Assembly (NCBI GenBank): GCA_003117195.1
Contig: BDSI01000016.1
Span: forward strand, 186,001-250,000
Direction: 5' to 3'
Length of the DNA: 64,000 bases
Source of the DNA: Eudorina sp. 2006-703-Eu-15
Taxonomy: Eukaryota > Chlorophyta > Chlorophyceae > Chlamydomonadales > Volvocaceae
A program made the translations under genes and the position numbers. Below the pieces are notes generated by a model. That model did no database searches and was not told where the DNA came from. It worked only from the letters and a program-made list of their open reading frames with translations. Of the stretch, positions 1 through 18,673 are shown piece after piece (the first letter of the stretch is position 1; the number at the start of each line of letters is the position of its first letter).

Positions 1-243
1 ACACGAGGGAGGAAAGCCGGTTGGCGGACGGTTGAGCACGACCGCCGCATCGCACTGCAACTGACTCGCCCACAACCCCCCACCCGGCCACCCGCCTACA
101 CCCGCCCACACGCCGGCGCAGCCACGTTGTCCGCGGCAGCAAGCAACCGCCTCGGCGCGCCTGGCGGGCCCTCAGCCCCACCTCTTCCGACGTCGCCCAG
201 AACAGGCGGACCCGCCAAGATATGTTTTCCCCCTCTGGCCCAC

Positions 244-5220
<4,977 letters not shown>

Positions 5221-7012
5221 CGCAGGTTCTGGCGGGCAACTGCGTGGTTATGCGATGTCACCCACCGCAAGTATTGGAAGGGGGCATTTTCCAACTGTCA
5301 ACGCAAAGATAAAATCTTAGGCAATGAAAGATATCATATTCCTGCAAATTTCCTACAATCTTTTTTATGTCTTGCAGTTTAGGCTCAAGAGTCGCGGACG
5401 AAGTACGTGAAATCTACGGCATTTTTGTCGGTTGATTCTGTTGGTTTTTGTTTCCATGATGGCGGAAAACGGACTAACGGTGAAACTCGCTCGCTAAGAA
5501 GTTAACGTGTGGAAGATCCTGAAACCTTTGGCAAGTTTCCACCCCCAGCGCAACAAAACGACGGGAAGGATGCCAGGGTCCCCACCCTCCGCTTTGCCCA
5601 TCTGTGATGGCCTGGGCTCCACCAAACACCAAGACATGGGGAAGTTTTGCTTGATCTATGGGGCCTTAACTGATACCCAGAGAGCCTGAAGGTTCACGCT
5701 GCACTTATACGGAGAATGACGAGCTGCTGCTGCTGCCGCAATGAGCTACCTTGTGGGTTGTAAACCCCAGGGCCCTGAGTGGGTGGAGCATCATCGTACG
5801 GTACCTCTCTCCTCCTCAGTTCGTCGGAGCAGAAAAGAGGGGGAGAGATGTACCGTACAGCAACATACCTGCCTGGCCCATCCAACCTGCAGGACGGGCC
5901 ATCTGCAATGAGGATCGTTCGCTTCTTCTGATGGGGAGCAGGCAGGCGTATTAGCAGGGGGAGGGGGTAGATGCACGGTTTCGGTATGCATGGACGAGCG
6001 CTTTGGATATGCATGGGTGAGAGCGCGGTGGGTGGGGGCGCTTGGTCTGGGACTGAAGGCTGTTCACGAGTTGCGGAATCAACGCGGATGGCCGCCCGGT
6101 GTGCGACCATGGTTGGTTGCCGTCAGGGGAGCTGACACATGTGTTCACCAGCCTTCACCAGGCGCATGGTGGGGTGCGCCCGCAGCCCCGCACACAGTCC
6201 CACTCCCAACGCCGCCCGTCCGCAACTCCGCATCACATCTCGTCGCGTCTTTGTCCCTGTTCTCCATCCCCTTATCCAGAAATGCCATTTCCCAATAATG
6301 ATCCGTCCATGAAGCCACTTGAAGATGGCTCCTCCTGTTAAACTAAACGTTGCATTCAGCCATGCAGGATCCTCGTATATGGGTCCAGTTGCCATAGGAC
6401 ACGCCCCCAGTCCCATGGAAACGCTGGCGCACCGGCCATGTGGTCTGGGTTCTAGCTAGGGACCATACAGTGTAACCCGTAAGTGGAAATTTTGGTTAGC
6501 CGGGGACAGTCATCAGGGCTGCGCCACGGGGGCCACCCCTTCGCTCACAACCTGTACCAGGCTGTACCAGAGCGCTGCTATTTCCATTAAACTTGCTAGT
6601 CAGCCAAGTCGCAAAGTTTGCGAACATGTTGCTACATCTGTCGGCGACGTGCAGTCGTGTGTGGCTGTCGCGGAAGACTTGCAGGGCGCACCTGTCACAG
6701 CAGAAAGCTACCAGCATAACTTCGGGTTGCCAGGTACACGTAACGAGAACAATTGTAATCAGGACTTCCTGAATGTCGCTAGTACTAAACAACTAATGTA
6801 CGACTCTTCGGTTAAATCAACGCCGAACGGGACGTCTACGGGATCAAGTACAGTTGACGCGACAGGCCAAGTTTAGATTTCACTGCCTCCATATCTTCAA
6901 CAATTTCCAAAATGCCGATAATGTAGGAAACAGTGCCATTCACCAGCTCCTGTGCTGTTGTAGGACCTAGCAGTGTCTGACACAGTATGGGGAGGTGAAG
7001 CTTTCAAACGCC
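5221..7012. promoter_or_regulatory. Divergent spacer between the WDTC1-type and PLA I-type genes
   Basis: About 1.8 kb lies between two divergent start codons and should hold both promoters. I see no convincing coding exon. It contains AT-richer stretches (about 5290-5480 and 6500-6990) and an imperfect inverted repeat with 17-bp arms at 5796-5812 and 5842-5858 (16 of 17 matching), whose arms begin GTACGGTAC. No TATA box can be assigned with confidence. Confidence 0.5.
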
Positions 7013-10000
7013 ATGTTTCCTGGCGTATTTAGACGCAATCCTGATGGCTTCAAGCTTCTGTTGGAGTATGGAAAGGACAGCCTTGCGGACCAGGCAGCTG
7101 CAGGTGGTCAAGTTCGACTCACAGTTGCTCTTGCCACGCTTGAGTTTGAATTCAATAGCGATGAGAGCGAGGCAAATGTTTTGGAGCGCTTTACACAAGC
7201 GAAGAGCAAGATAGCTTTCGATCGTTTGGAGGAGCGAGTGGTGCTGAAGGTTGCAGAGCGCGATCAGGGCCACGGAGTTCGCATCAGGCTATCAACAGCA
7301 TGCATAACGCCAGCATTGCGATCGCTTCAGGTCTTGCGTACGTCGGGGACAGGTGCGTTAGGGTTCGGGTTACAGCTGGGGCCTAAGATGCTCACCGCAA
7401 GCAGGACAGACACCGCTCAAAATGGAACTTCCTTACTGCTTGTATCGCCTGAACCAGAAGCAGCTGGGACGTCCTGGTACCCCAGACCCTCACGTTCAGT
7501 TGCTATGCGAAGGAAAGCTCACGGGCGATCTGTACACCTCTTGTTGGAGCCGTGCCCTTAAGTGAGTGCATCACGTGACTTGATTTGCTGTACGCATCTG
7601 GGTTCCGGTGCATTTCGGGCAGGCTCGGTGCCGGAGGCGCTCCTGACGGCGCTGTTCAAGCACTGCGACCTGTCGGGTGTCTGGAAGCTTCGCGGCGCGG
7701 AGGGCTTCGGCAACTTCTGGTGCAGGTGGGCGCCGTGCTGCTGTCGGTAGGGCTCTCCGTCAGCGGGCCGCAAGGTGGCAGCTCCCTGATCGATCGAACC
7801 TGCGAACGCCCGCTGCCCCAACTGCTGAGTGCTCATCATCTCCGCTGCAGATCCATACGACCTTCACCCCGCGTAGGTTTGCGTCCCCTCGCCGGACTGC
7901 CCCCCACACCTACTCGCCCCTTCACCGTCATCTCCCAACAACCAGGTCCCGCGTCCCCATGCCCGCCCATCTCCCCCTGGGGCCCTGATGCCCGACCCAA
8001 TCCCGCCGACCCAAATCAAACCCGGGTCCCGCGCGGGCCGGGCCTCCCCCCGCAGCTGCTGTGAGGTGCGCAGCTGGCGGTCGCTGGCCAACATGAACCT
8101 CTCCTCCTGCGGCCTCACCTCGCTGCCTCCTGCGCTGAGCTCGCTGGCCACGCTGCGTATCCTGCGCCTCTCCTACAACAAGCTGACGGCCCTGCCGCCC
8201 GAGGTGTCGGCGCTGACCGCACTGGAGGTGCTGCAGGCGGACCACAACCAGCTCACAGCACTGCCAGGTACGAAGACGTGATGGAAACAAGAGCGGTGAT
8301 CAACAAAGAAGAGGGTGTGTGTGTGTGTGAGAGGTGTTGTATGTGCGGAGGTGGGCAGTTGAGGCGACATGGGCTGTTCCGGTGCTGCAAGGGAGGGGGA
8401 CGGAACAGGGCGAGTTTCTGGACCCAGGCCGTGTCCTCCTGGGGGAGGAGCGGACAGGGCAGTGAGTGTGGCGCGGGCGTTGCTGGTGGCATTGGCGGGC
8501 TGGCGAACTGGTGTTGAGGCACGGACCTGGAAAAATACCCCCTGACACCCCACACACGCCTGGGTTTGTGTCAATCTTCCGCTTCGCAACACTTCGCTCC
8601 CCTCCCCTCCTATTTCCTATAACCCCCTCCCCGACCCGACCTCGCCGCGGCCCGCAGCGGAGCTCCGGCGCTGCTCCTCCCTGCGGCACCTGGAGCTGGA
8701 GGAGAACCGACTGGTCACACCGGTGCTGGACCTGCGCGCGCTGTCCAACCTGGTGTCGCTGCAGCTGTACGGCAACCCGCTGGAGTACCTGCCGGAGCTG
8801 TCACCCGCACTGGCGCTGCGCTCGCTGAGTCTGGCCAACGTGCGCATCATGGCTGACAAGGACTACAGCAGGCGCGTGGTGGCATGGGGGTGAATAAAAA
8901 GGGTGGATAACCAACCGACAGGGTGTGAGATGGAAGGGGGTTGGGCTGACTACTTCACAGAGAAGGTGGCAGGAGGCGCGAACGGGGATTCACGACTGGT
9001 GGGTGGGTGGGTGCGTGGGTGGGGTGGGCTGGGCTGGGCTGGGCTGGGCTGCCGGGCGCGAGCGGGGGAGTTGAACCACAGGAGAGCGCCTCAAGCGTGG
9101 CCGCCAGACCCTGCGCCGCGTTCGTGTGTTTCGCGTGCTCCATTGCGCAGGTGGGAGGTGGAGGTGGCGGCCCAGTCGTACTACCTGACCCAGTCGTACC
9201 GTAGCCACAAGCTGGCGCCGCTGTTCAAGCTGACGTTCCGGCGCAGCAGCTGCCAGCACCCGTTGCTCGCGGGGGCGCTAGGTGGGCTCCGCGCGGGAAC
9301 GGGCGTTGGGTGGGCCGGTCGTCTCTGGCACGTTGAAGGGATGAGAAGGAAGGGGAATAAAGAGGCACGTCTGTAGCCCTCCACCACACCCCCAGTCCAG
9401 GTTTTCCCCTTTCCTCCAACGTCCAGTAGCATGGATGCATGTGCGTTTGTATGTGTGTGCATCAGTAGGCAAGGCAGGGTGCGTGTTCGTGTGTGTATGC
9501 GCGCGCGTGCGTGGGGTGAACCGGCTGCGTTGCCGATGTCGCCCGCCCGCGTCCCGGCCCCACCCCTCAGTATAATTGTGTCTACCAGTTTCCGATACCC
9601 GCCCCCGCCACGGCACGGCACCCGCTTGCGGCCCCGCTCAGGCCGCATCTCCGAGGAGCGCGCCAACTGCGAGCTGATGTCCCGCGAGGAGACCGCCATC
9701 CAGCAGCTGGTGCTCATGGCGCTGTCGGAGCAGCCCGTGGTGGCGGAGCAGGCTTGCCGCACGCTGGGGGCGCTGGCGCAGCTGGGGCTGGCGACTGCGC
9801 GCAAGTGAGCGCCGGCCGGATGGGGTAACGATTGGGGAACCGATGCGTGGCACAGGAGTCAATACGGATGGGGGTGGTGGACGTGAGGTGGGGATGTAGG
9901 GTGTGGGTGTGGCCGCACAACTACTCTGGAATCGGTGATTTTCCGCGATTTTGCTGTCTTCATTGACAAAGTGGGTGTGGATGTGGGTGTCGGGACAAGG

Positions 10001-13000
10001 CAGGATAAACACATTAGGCCGCCGATAGACTCTGGCAGACGGAGACGAGCAGCGGGAGCAGCGCAGTTTGAATATCTACACCCCCCGCTAACCCGGACCC
10101 GCAGGCTGCTCGCACACGACGTGCTGTCCACCATCGTCACCCTGCTGCGCAGCCCCCGGCGGGCGGGCAAGCTGTGCGGCCTCAACCTGCTGGGCAGCAT
10201 GGCGGCGGCCTCGGAGGCGGTGAGCTTGCCCCCGTTACCAATTTCCTACAAATCTCCCACCTGGAGCCCTCGGCGCGACCTGTTCTATGACTGCTGTGGT
10301 GAAAGGCGAAGGTTGTCTCGCCTTGCCTTGCGGTGATGGGCCGAGGTGGGGGATGCAGTGTTCCAGGGGATTTCCAAGAACACCCTGGAGCACTGCATCC
10401 ATCACCTTCGCCCTTCGCCGCCTGCCCCATCCGTCCTCACCGCCCTGGCCGCATCCGTCCCCTCCTCCCCTGTCCCCGCCGCGCTGTGTCTACCACCAAT
10501 TTCCTATACCCCTCCCCTACAAGTATTTGTCGACGGGCTGGCTGTGTCTGGGCTGTTCCTTTCTACCCACCCACCCCTTCCGCGCAGGTGAGCTCGGAGC
10601 TGTTCACGCTGGAGCTGCTGCACCTGCTGCAGGCCTGCATCCAGGCGGACGACCGGGAGCTCCGCGTGGCGGCGCTCACCGCCCTGGCGGCCCTGGCCTT
10701 CGCCCGCGACAACAAACTCAAAATACGGGCGGCCAAGGACCTGCTGGCCGCCCTCATGCAACTCGCCACGGAGCCGACCGCGGGGTCCGACCCCGCGGGG
10801 CTAACCCCAGCCCGAGCCTCGCCCAAAGCCGCGGCAGCGGTGGAGGCCGCCGCGCCGGGTGGCGCCCGGGGCCGCGGCCAGCCCACCGATGGTCCGACGG
10901 GCGGCGCTGCGGGGCCGCGCCCGGCGGCGGCGCCGCAACCGTCGACGATGGACGAGGCACCGGCCGTGGTCCGGATGCCCAGCCGCGCGGGTGGTGGTGG
11001 CGGGGCGGGTGCCACCGCGACCAGCCAGCGGCGCAGCGACACGGGCGCGGGCGGCGTGCTCGCGTCCCTCTGGGTCGGGTCGCCGCCGGGTCCCGCCAGC
11101 GGCGGCTTGTCGGCCTCTGTCGGCGGCGGCGCGCCGACGCCGTCCACACCGACGGCGGCGGGCTCCGGGTCGTTATCCGTGGGCGGTGCACCCGGCCCGG
11201 GCCCCGGCCCACAGTTCATCAGCTCCCACCGAGTTTCTGGAGGGCACCTCACGGCCGAGGCCGACGTGCTCTCGCCTCCCCAGCAAGCAGCCCGACCTCT
11301 GCACCACTCCAATTCATTCCCCAACGGCGTCGGCACGACCGCTGGCGGCGCCGGCGGTGCGACCGGCGGCAGCGCCTCCGCCAGCGGCGGCGCGCCACTC
11401 TCGCCGACGGCCGCCGGGCCGCTGTCGCCGACAACGCCGACGGCCGCCGAGCAGGCGGCCACGGCGGGGCCGGCGGCCGCCTCCGCCGCCAGCGCCAGCG
11501 GTCTGCCGCCGCAGATCGCGATGGCGCCGCCGCGGGCGGTTCCGGAGCCGGTGGCGCGGCGGGACCAGGCGCGGCTGCTGGCGATCAAGGTGCTGGGTAT
11601 CCTGGGGGAGAACGATGTGGTGCGGAGGGCGCTGGGGCAGGCGCCCATCACCGGCCGAGGCGTGCGCGTGTTGGCGCTGGACGGCGGCGGCATGCGGGGG
11701 CTGGCGCTGGTGCAGATCATGAGGCAGATCGAGCGGAGGACGCGTGAGTGGCTTTGAAGATGGTAGGGTTGTAGTACCGTGACGGATGGCGAGGGGTGGG
11801 TGTACAGACCCTGGACCCCGAGCTGCCTGTTTCCCAGACCCGCGAAACCTCGGCGCGCCTCCTCTACCCCTGTCCGCCTTCTTGACAGACCCGCCCCCAC
11901 ATCCCCGACACACGCACGCATGTACACATCACAGCACGTACACCGGCAACTGGTTTGGATCGGGCGGGTTTCCTCGCTGAACACCCCCCCTCCCGCACCA
12001 CCATAATGGCAGCCACGCCACCGGACCTTGCTCTGCTGCAATGGTCCCGCCCCGCCCCTGAGCGCCCATCCCCCGTCCCGCGACGCGCTGTGACCTCCCT
12101 CCCCCCATCGTCCCTCTTCGTGCCCACTTCCCCTCCCCCCCCCACTCCCCCTCCTCAGGCCGGCCGCTCCACGAGCTGTTCGACCTGATCGTGGGCACCT
12201 CCACGGGCGCCATCGTGGCGTTCGGCCTGGGCGTCTTCCACTTCAGTCTGGACCAGTGCGAGTCCATCTACAGGGGCCTGGGGCACAAGGTCTTCAACCA
12301 GGTGGGGCGGCAGGGGACTGGGGGGCGGGGGGAGAGGCAGGGCGAGGCGAGGCGAGGCGAGGCGGGGCTGGGTGGTTGGGGGAGAAATGGACAACATGGT
12401 TTCGCAGCAGCGTCCGAGGTATCGTTCTCCGCTTTACCATCTTCAGCTTCACCTTTTCGTGAAACTGAGCCGCGGTTGTAATGTGTGTTGAAGAGAACTG
12501 AGCCGCGAGAAGCGTGTGTGTGTTCTTATGCAGGCAGGCAGAGCGGGAGTGTGTGACGTGCAGCCGGGGCATGGCTAAGCCCGGAAAAGGTCCATGACCG
12601 TAAGCCACTAAATCGCCCCTGCCCCCGCGTGTGTGATGTGACCGAGAGACAGTCCAAAGCGACGGGGCCGACGGCGCGGGAGGAGCTGCTGGCCGCGCAG
12701 GCCCAGGCGCAGGCCGCCGCGCAGGCGGCAGCCGCCAGCGCCGCGGCCGGTGGCGGCGCCTCCGCGTCCTCCACCGGCAGCTGGCGGGAGAGCCTGTTCC
12801 GCGTGATGCGGGGGACGTCCACCAACCTGCGCGTGGCGGTGTACGGCTTCAAACACGACGCGACCACGTTCGAGGAGCTGCTGCGGCAGCTGTGCGACGT
12901 GAAGAAGCTGGTGGGTGGGTGGGTCGATGGGTGGGTGGGTGACTGGGTAAGAGGGTTGGGTGGCTGGGTGGAGGGGTGGGTGGGCGGGTGGCTGGGTGGG

Positions 13001-16000
13001 GGCCTGGGCAGATGCCGGTGCGGGGGTTCATCTGGGTAGAGCTAATGGGATGGGTACCTGGGCCGGTACCGGTGGGCGGGAGGTCGAGTCGGGTCGATGA
13101 TTTCCTTGTGTGGGGCTTGTGTCGGTGGATCCAGACCCCTCCTTTGCCCATCACGTGAACCCCCCCGACCAAACCCCTGCAATCCCGCCAGGGCTGCGTG
13201 GGCAACCAGCTGATCGACGCCGGGGCGCTGGGCGGCCCCAAGGTGGCGGCGGTGGCCACGCAGGTGTCGGTCTGCCCCGTCACGCCCTTCCTCTTCACCA
13301 GCTACGAGCTGCCGCCCGAGGTGGCCCCCGCGGCGGCCGCCATGCACGCCTGCCCTTCCTCCAGCCGGTACCAGCTGTGGCAGGCCGTGCGGGCGTCCTC
13401 TGCGGCGCCGTACTACTTCGACGATTTCGTGTGTGGCGATGACCGGTACCAGGTGCGGCGGTGCAGCCGGGGATGCGGGGGAGGGGCCGGGGTTGAAGTG
13501 AACAGCCCAGGCACGCCCAGGGGCCGGGGGTGTCCCGGGGGAGGGGTGTCCGGGGTAAGGACCCAATCCGGCACAGGGCCTGCGGCAAGGGGCCCGCCGG
13601 GGGGGTCAGGGAATCGGTGGGCAACGGTGGACTGCGCCGAATGCACGGGCAGCGAGGAGTTTGGGTTGAAGGTGTGGAGAGGCCCTGGCCCAGGGCGCAG
13701 GAGGCCAGGTCGGGGGATCAAGGGAGGACGGAGACCGCACAACTCATCGGTGAACTGTTCTGGGGGTGGTGAGGATGAGGGCGGGTGCTCCCCAGCTCAC
13801 CCACCCACCCACCGACCCACCCTCCCATTCAGATTTTTTTCGATTCGGTGTTAGTTACTTCAGTCACTATTTGTCAAGGCCTACAAGGTGGACGTCGTCA
13901 CTTCGCTGGAGATCCTGGTACAGTCGAGTCCTTATCGGATAGTCGCTCTGGCAGCAGCGCAGTATAAATATGTCCACCAATTTCCTACACCCTCCCACGT
14001 CCCACCCACCATCGCATGTCTAAGGAAACCCTAAACGCTATCCCTACTCCCTTCCACACCCACCCCACCTGCGCATCACCGCAGGACGGCGCCGCCACCG
14101 CCAACAATCCCTCCATCATGGCGCTGCAGCAGGCCCGCCTGCTGTGGCCGGGCGTGCAGCTGGACGCGCTGGTGAGCCTGGGCTGCGGCGCGGCGCCCAG
14201 CGTGCGGCGGGAGCGGGGCGCCCACGCTGTGCTGGACACGGGGGCGGTGCTGGTGGACGCGGCCACCTCGCCGGACCGGGCGGACGAGGCGCTGTCGACG
14301 CTGCTGCCGCTGGTGCCCGGCGTCAGGTACTTCCGGTTCCAGCCGGTGCACGAGCGGTGCGCCATGGAGCTGGACGACGTCGACTCGCAGCACTGGGCGG
14401 CGCTGCAGGTGCGCGCGTGGTGTGGGGGCTAGCTGAGTAAGGGGAAGGGTGCTGGTATGGGAAGAGATGCGAAGGGTGCTGGTACGGGAAGAGTGCTGAG
14501 GTGTTGCTGGTGAAGTGGGCCGCGAGAGAAGCTAGATCCAGCCCGACAGACGTTGCAGAGTGCGGGTATGTGTGTGTGTGTGCATGTGGTGATATAAAAG
14601 GGAAAATCTTGTGTGTGCATTTGAATCCTCAACTCAAGGGCACCATCCCCACCCCTCTCCGACACGAACATGTCCGCGCGCGACACAGGCTGCCGTGGAC
14701 GAGTACTGTACGGCACATACGGCACGGCTGGACGAGCTGGCTGAGCTGCTGCTGTCCGGCCAGGACGACGGCGACGCAGCGGGGCCGGGGCCGGACGGCG
14801 GCAAGCAGACGGCGGGCGGTGCGGGGGGCGGAGGGCCCGAGGCGGAGGTGGAGGAGCCGTTCGAGGTGCCGCCGGGGGTGGGCCCGGACGGCGGCCCGCT
14901 GCGGCCGGTGCCCCGCGTCAGGTGCGGACGTCCACCGGGCCGGGCGGGGCGGGGCCGAGGGCCCGAGACGACCCGCCATGTCGCGCTGCAGCTTCTCGTG
15001 CCCGCCCTTCTGAACTGTCTCCACTCTCCAGGACGACCCTGTTATGTCGTGATTAATGCGCTGCACAGCATTACAGACAGGGCATCATGGGCGTTGCCAC
15101 AGCCGGGGTGCGCTGTGGTTGGGAAGGAGGAGGTGTTGCCAGGGGCTGCCCTCGGTGCTGCACCAAATTCACCAACCGCACACCAGAGTCACCATTCAAT
15201 ATGCAATAGCTTATCAGTAGGTCGTCCAACATCCCTTGGAGTGGACAGGAAACGTGCCGTCGTCTGGTGCTCTGAATTGTACCGCTGGGCCCTGGGGTTT
15301 CGAGGGCTCTTGCCAACGCCACCGGGGATGCCACATAACGATATGGGACCGACTTGGGATGGGCGCCGCTCCCGCAGGCTGGGATGCCGGCGAGGCATCG
15401 TGATCCTGGCGGCGCCTCGGCCGACGTCGCACCCGACAGCAACCGGCGGCGGCTGCCTAGCGGGCCTGGATGCGGACCAGCTCGTCATTGAGGCGCTGGC
15501 GCGACGGCCGCAGGCGCTGCGCCGCTGCGACCTCGCCGCCACGGCCGCCGATGCGGCGCTGTCGGCCGCTCTCGTGGCGGCCCACGTACGGCACCTGGAC
15601 GAGCAGCAGGGACAGCTGGCAGCGGCGCAGCAGGACGCGCGGCGTGGCAGCTCGGATACCGTTGAGGTGCCGGCGGCGGCGCCGGTCACGACGGCCGCCG
15701 TGGTGGCGGCGGAGGCGACCGCGCCTCAACGGGACACGCTGTCAGTTGCCGGTGCGCTGGTCAGCGGCGGCAATCTCGCTGCAGCGGCAGCCAGTGCAGC
15801 CGGCGGCGGGCTGTTGAGCCCGCCGCGTGTGCCGCCGGGGTCGCAGGTGCCTCGTGTACCCGGCGGAGGCGGCGGCCGCCACTGGCTGTCGGGAGGAAGC
15901 GGTCGCGGCGTGGTGTCCGTGGGGGGGTGGCCGCTGCCGGCGTTTGAGGGCACCAGCGGAGGAAACCAGCTGGAGGTCGCGGGCAAGGTGGTGGCGGCAG

Positions 16001-18673
16001 AGGAAGCGGCTGCGGCTGCCGCGGCGATGGCAGCAGCAGCAGCGGCGGCGGCGACGGCGCGAGTGGTGCCCGTGGCACAGCCAGTGGCGGCGGAAGCGGC
16101 GGTGGCGGCGCCCCCGCCGCAGTCGTCATCGCCCTCCATGGCCAGCGCAGCGGAGGAGGCGGCGGCGGTAGCGGCGGCTGGCGCAGACGCCGCCGTGGTG
16201 GCATCCACCGCATCCGCAGATCCCATTGGCGGAGATGCCGCGAGCGGCGGCTCCACCACCGCGACCAGCGCCGCCGCAGCGGCCAGCACCAGCGCTAACA
16301 CCTCCAGCTCCACCTCTCCGTCGCCTGCCTCATTGCTGTACGATTTCCTTTTCGTCGGCAAGCGCGGCACCAGCGCCCGCGCAATGACGGTAGGCGGCAC
16401 TCCGGGGCACGGGACGACAGCCACCGGCGCTGCAGCGCCGGCACCGGCCGCTGCCACGACCTCCGCAACAGCCGCAGCGTCAGCTGCCGTACCGGCTCCG
16501 GCTACATCCGCCACCGCCGCCACCCAGCCCGGGCATTCCGGCGCTTCCCCCGCCTCGCCAGCGGCAGGGACTCCGCCGGCTTGCACCGAGGGAGGAGGGC
16601 CCTCCTCCCTCCCGCACCGCCTCCAAGGGACTGCTACCAACGAGGCCGCTGCTGGGACGGCCCCGCCGGCGGGCGACCAAGACCTGGGTGATGCTGCCAT
16701 GGCTGCCGCCGGGGGCGCCCCATCTGCACAGCCCGGAGCGGCGGATGCCGCTGCCGATGCCAGTCCAGTCGGCTTCACGGCCCCGGAGGTGCAGCCGGCC
16801 TTGCTTCTGGCGGCGTTGCTGCAGGACCTGCAGGGCCGGTGCGGATTGCTGCATCTGGGGCTGCGGGTCGTCCAACCTCGGGGAGCTGCGGCTGCTGCTG
16901 CTCGGGAGCAGGAGGCGGCGGCGCGGTTGGACAAGAAGGTGGAGGTGGAGGATGAGGGGTGCGGCCTGGTGGCGAGCTGGCGGCAGGAGGTTGTGGCGGT
17001 GGTGGAGCCAGGTGCGCAGTTGGTGTTTGGCAGTTGGCGGTTGGGGCGGTTAGTCGATCGACCTGGCACACCGCACGATGATGGGGCGGTTGCATCATGC
17101 GGCGGTTGCGGCCATGCCGGGTGGCTGGCCTTTTGTTTTGTCTTGGCACTTTTGTGGGTGCCGGGCCTCCATCACGCGGCCATGCCCCTGCTGCCTCATG
17201 CATCCGTCTGGCTGGGCCGCACGGGATGTGAAGCACTGCAGGGTCGCAGCCACCACTGCCGCTGTGATTCACAATGTCCGGATTCCCGGGTGTTTCTGCA
17301 GCAACCACCAGCGCTCGAACCATGTCCCACAGTACCCCGCACCGCCAGCACAACATAGCACAGCATCCAAGTCACCACAGCATGGCCTATCTTCACATCG
17401 GCCAACCTTCACTTCCCTCTTCCCATGTTCACTCGCCCCATGCCCCTCCCTGGACGCCTCTGGGTCGGTAGGGCCTGATGCGGATCGCATCCTGACCGAG
17501 CTGGGTCATAATGACGCCGTTTCTGCTGCTGCTGCTGGCGGCGGCGGCGGCGGCGGCAATCCTCGCGGGCACCCTAGCCTGGCGTCGCTGTTCTCGGCCG
17601 CCCAGGGCGCCCCGCTGGAGTCCCCCGGCTGCTGCTCCTACCGGTTACTGGCTCGCCAGGAGGTCTGGCACAACGGCTCGCCTCTGGCCACCCTGCTGCT
17701 GCAGGTGGGTCGCGTGGGCGGATGTGTGGGCGCAGCTTCGGTGGGGCTGAGGGGTTTGGCTACTGCGGCTCCGCTGCGGTGCGGTATTTTGTGGTGCTAT
17801 CACAACACCGTGGCCCGCTGCCATGCTGCCAGTCACATACCTTGAATGCTGAGACTAGATCCGGTATGTATTAGCACATTTCGACACGTCAGCGTGAGTT
17901 TTCCAGGGGTCTGACCTACCCCAGATGGTGCCGGCAGTCTTAGCGGTGGCACTTTGGTGTCATCCCGAATCCACCACCTGCTGTCCACAGTACTGTGGAG
18001 TGCGGACTTCGTACCGTGTTCGCTGTGCCTCGCTAGCAACTACGTGCCATGACCTGACGGTCCCCACACCACTGTGTGACAGAGCGACACACGCCCGCCA
18101 CCTTGACGCCCACAAACCGACACACACACGCTGCAGGTTACCCGACCCGCGTCCCTGCTGCGGCCAAGCGATCTCATTTGGATGGCCCCCCAGCTAAGCG
18201 GCCTCGTGGTCACGTCCGTAACGCCTCTGCCGCCCGCCATCATCACCGCACTTCTTCACGCCGGCGCGGCAGCTGTGCTCTGCTGCTCGGACGCACCCCC
18301 TGCACAGCGGCCGCCATCAGCGGCGCCTGCAGGGCGGCCACCACCACCCGTGCTGGTGCCCGCGGCGGCAGCGGCGCTGTCCCTGCCACGCCTCGTGTCG
18401 CCTGACGCTGGAGGTGACAGCGGCGGCGGGCAGCGTCCAAGCACGCAACAGCAGTCATCCCAAGTGTTTAGTCAAGCGCATTCCGGGACAGGGGCTGTTG
18501 CAACGGCGGTGAAGGCTGGCAACGGGCAGGAAGGAAGTACAGCCGCAGTGGTAGGGTTCTTTGAGGTGCTGGTGGGGGAGCTGTTGGAGGGGGCGACAGT
18601 GTTGAGCGCGCTGACTGCAGCCGAGGGACAGAACCGGGCGCTGCAGAGGCACGTCATCTTCCACCACCTGTGA
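7013..18673 (+). CDS. PLAI: Phospholipase A I-type protein: LRR + ARM-like + patatin domain
   Basis: Predicted acyl hydrolase acting on phospho- or galactolipids. Exons: 7013-7337, 7623-7725, 8074-8267, 8658-8889, 9151-9281, 9642-9804, 10105-10219, 10588-11743, 12159-12301, 12653-12910, 13192-13452, 14085-14408, 14689-14921, 15378-17011, 17472-17704, 18137-18673; phases close to 2013 codons. N-terminal beta domain about 1-108, LRRs about 145-285 (NMNLSSCGLTSLPPAL), ARM-like helices about 300-480 and 770-800. The patatin core has the DGGGMRG oxyanion loop near 785, GTSTG with Ser about 821, and the catalytic DGA at 1028-1030, starting exon 12. The order matches plant PLA I (At1g61850 type), including the C-terminal region of exons 15-16. 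It is longer than the roughly 1300-residue plant enzyme because of Ala/Gly-rich inserts (about 490-750 and 1240-1700). Start ATG at 7013 was chosen because MFPGVFRRNPDGFKLLLEYG aligns in length with the plant N-terminus. Confidence 0.92.
10351..10400. repeat. Imperfect hairpin in PLA I-type intron 7
   Basis: Arms 10351-10368 and 10383-10400 pair at 17 of 18 positions (GGATGCAGTGTTCCAGGG against its complement) around a 14-nt loop. It lies inside the intron 10220-10587. It could be a small foldback element or a fortuitous hairpin. Confidence 0.75.

Noticed and set aside
7004..7273. Minus-strand frame with a natural-looking helical composition
   Set aside because: The opposite strand matches the N-terminus of plant PLA I (NPDGFKLLLEYG, EERVVLKVAERDQGHGVRIR) with correct splice phases; the minus frame is antisense to that exon and is followed by a TGA.
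10287..11747. Long plus-strand Arg-rich frame in another phase over PLA I-type exon 8
   Set aside because: It is a GC-driven shadow frame. The patatin motif DGGGMRG lies in the other phase.
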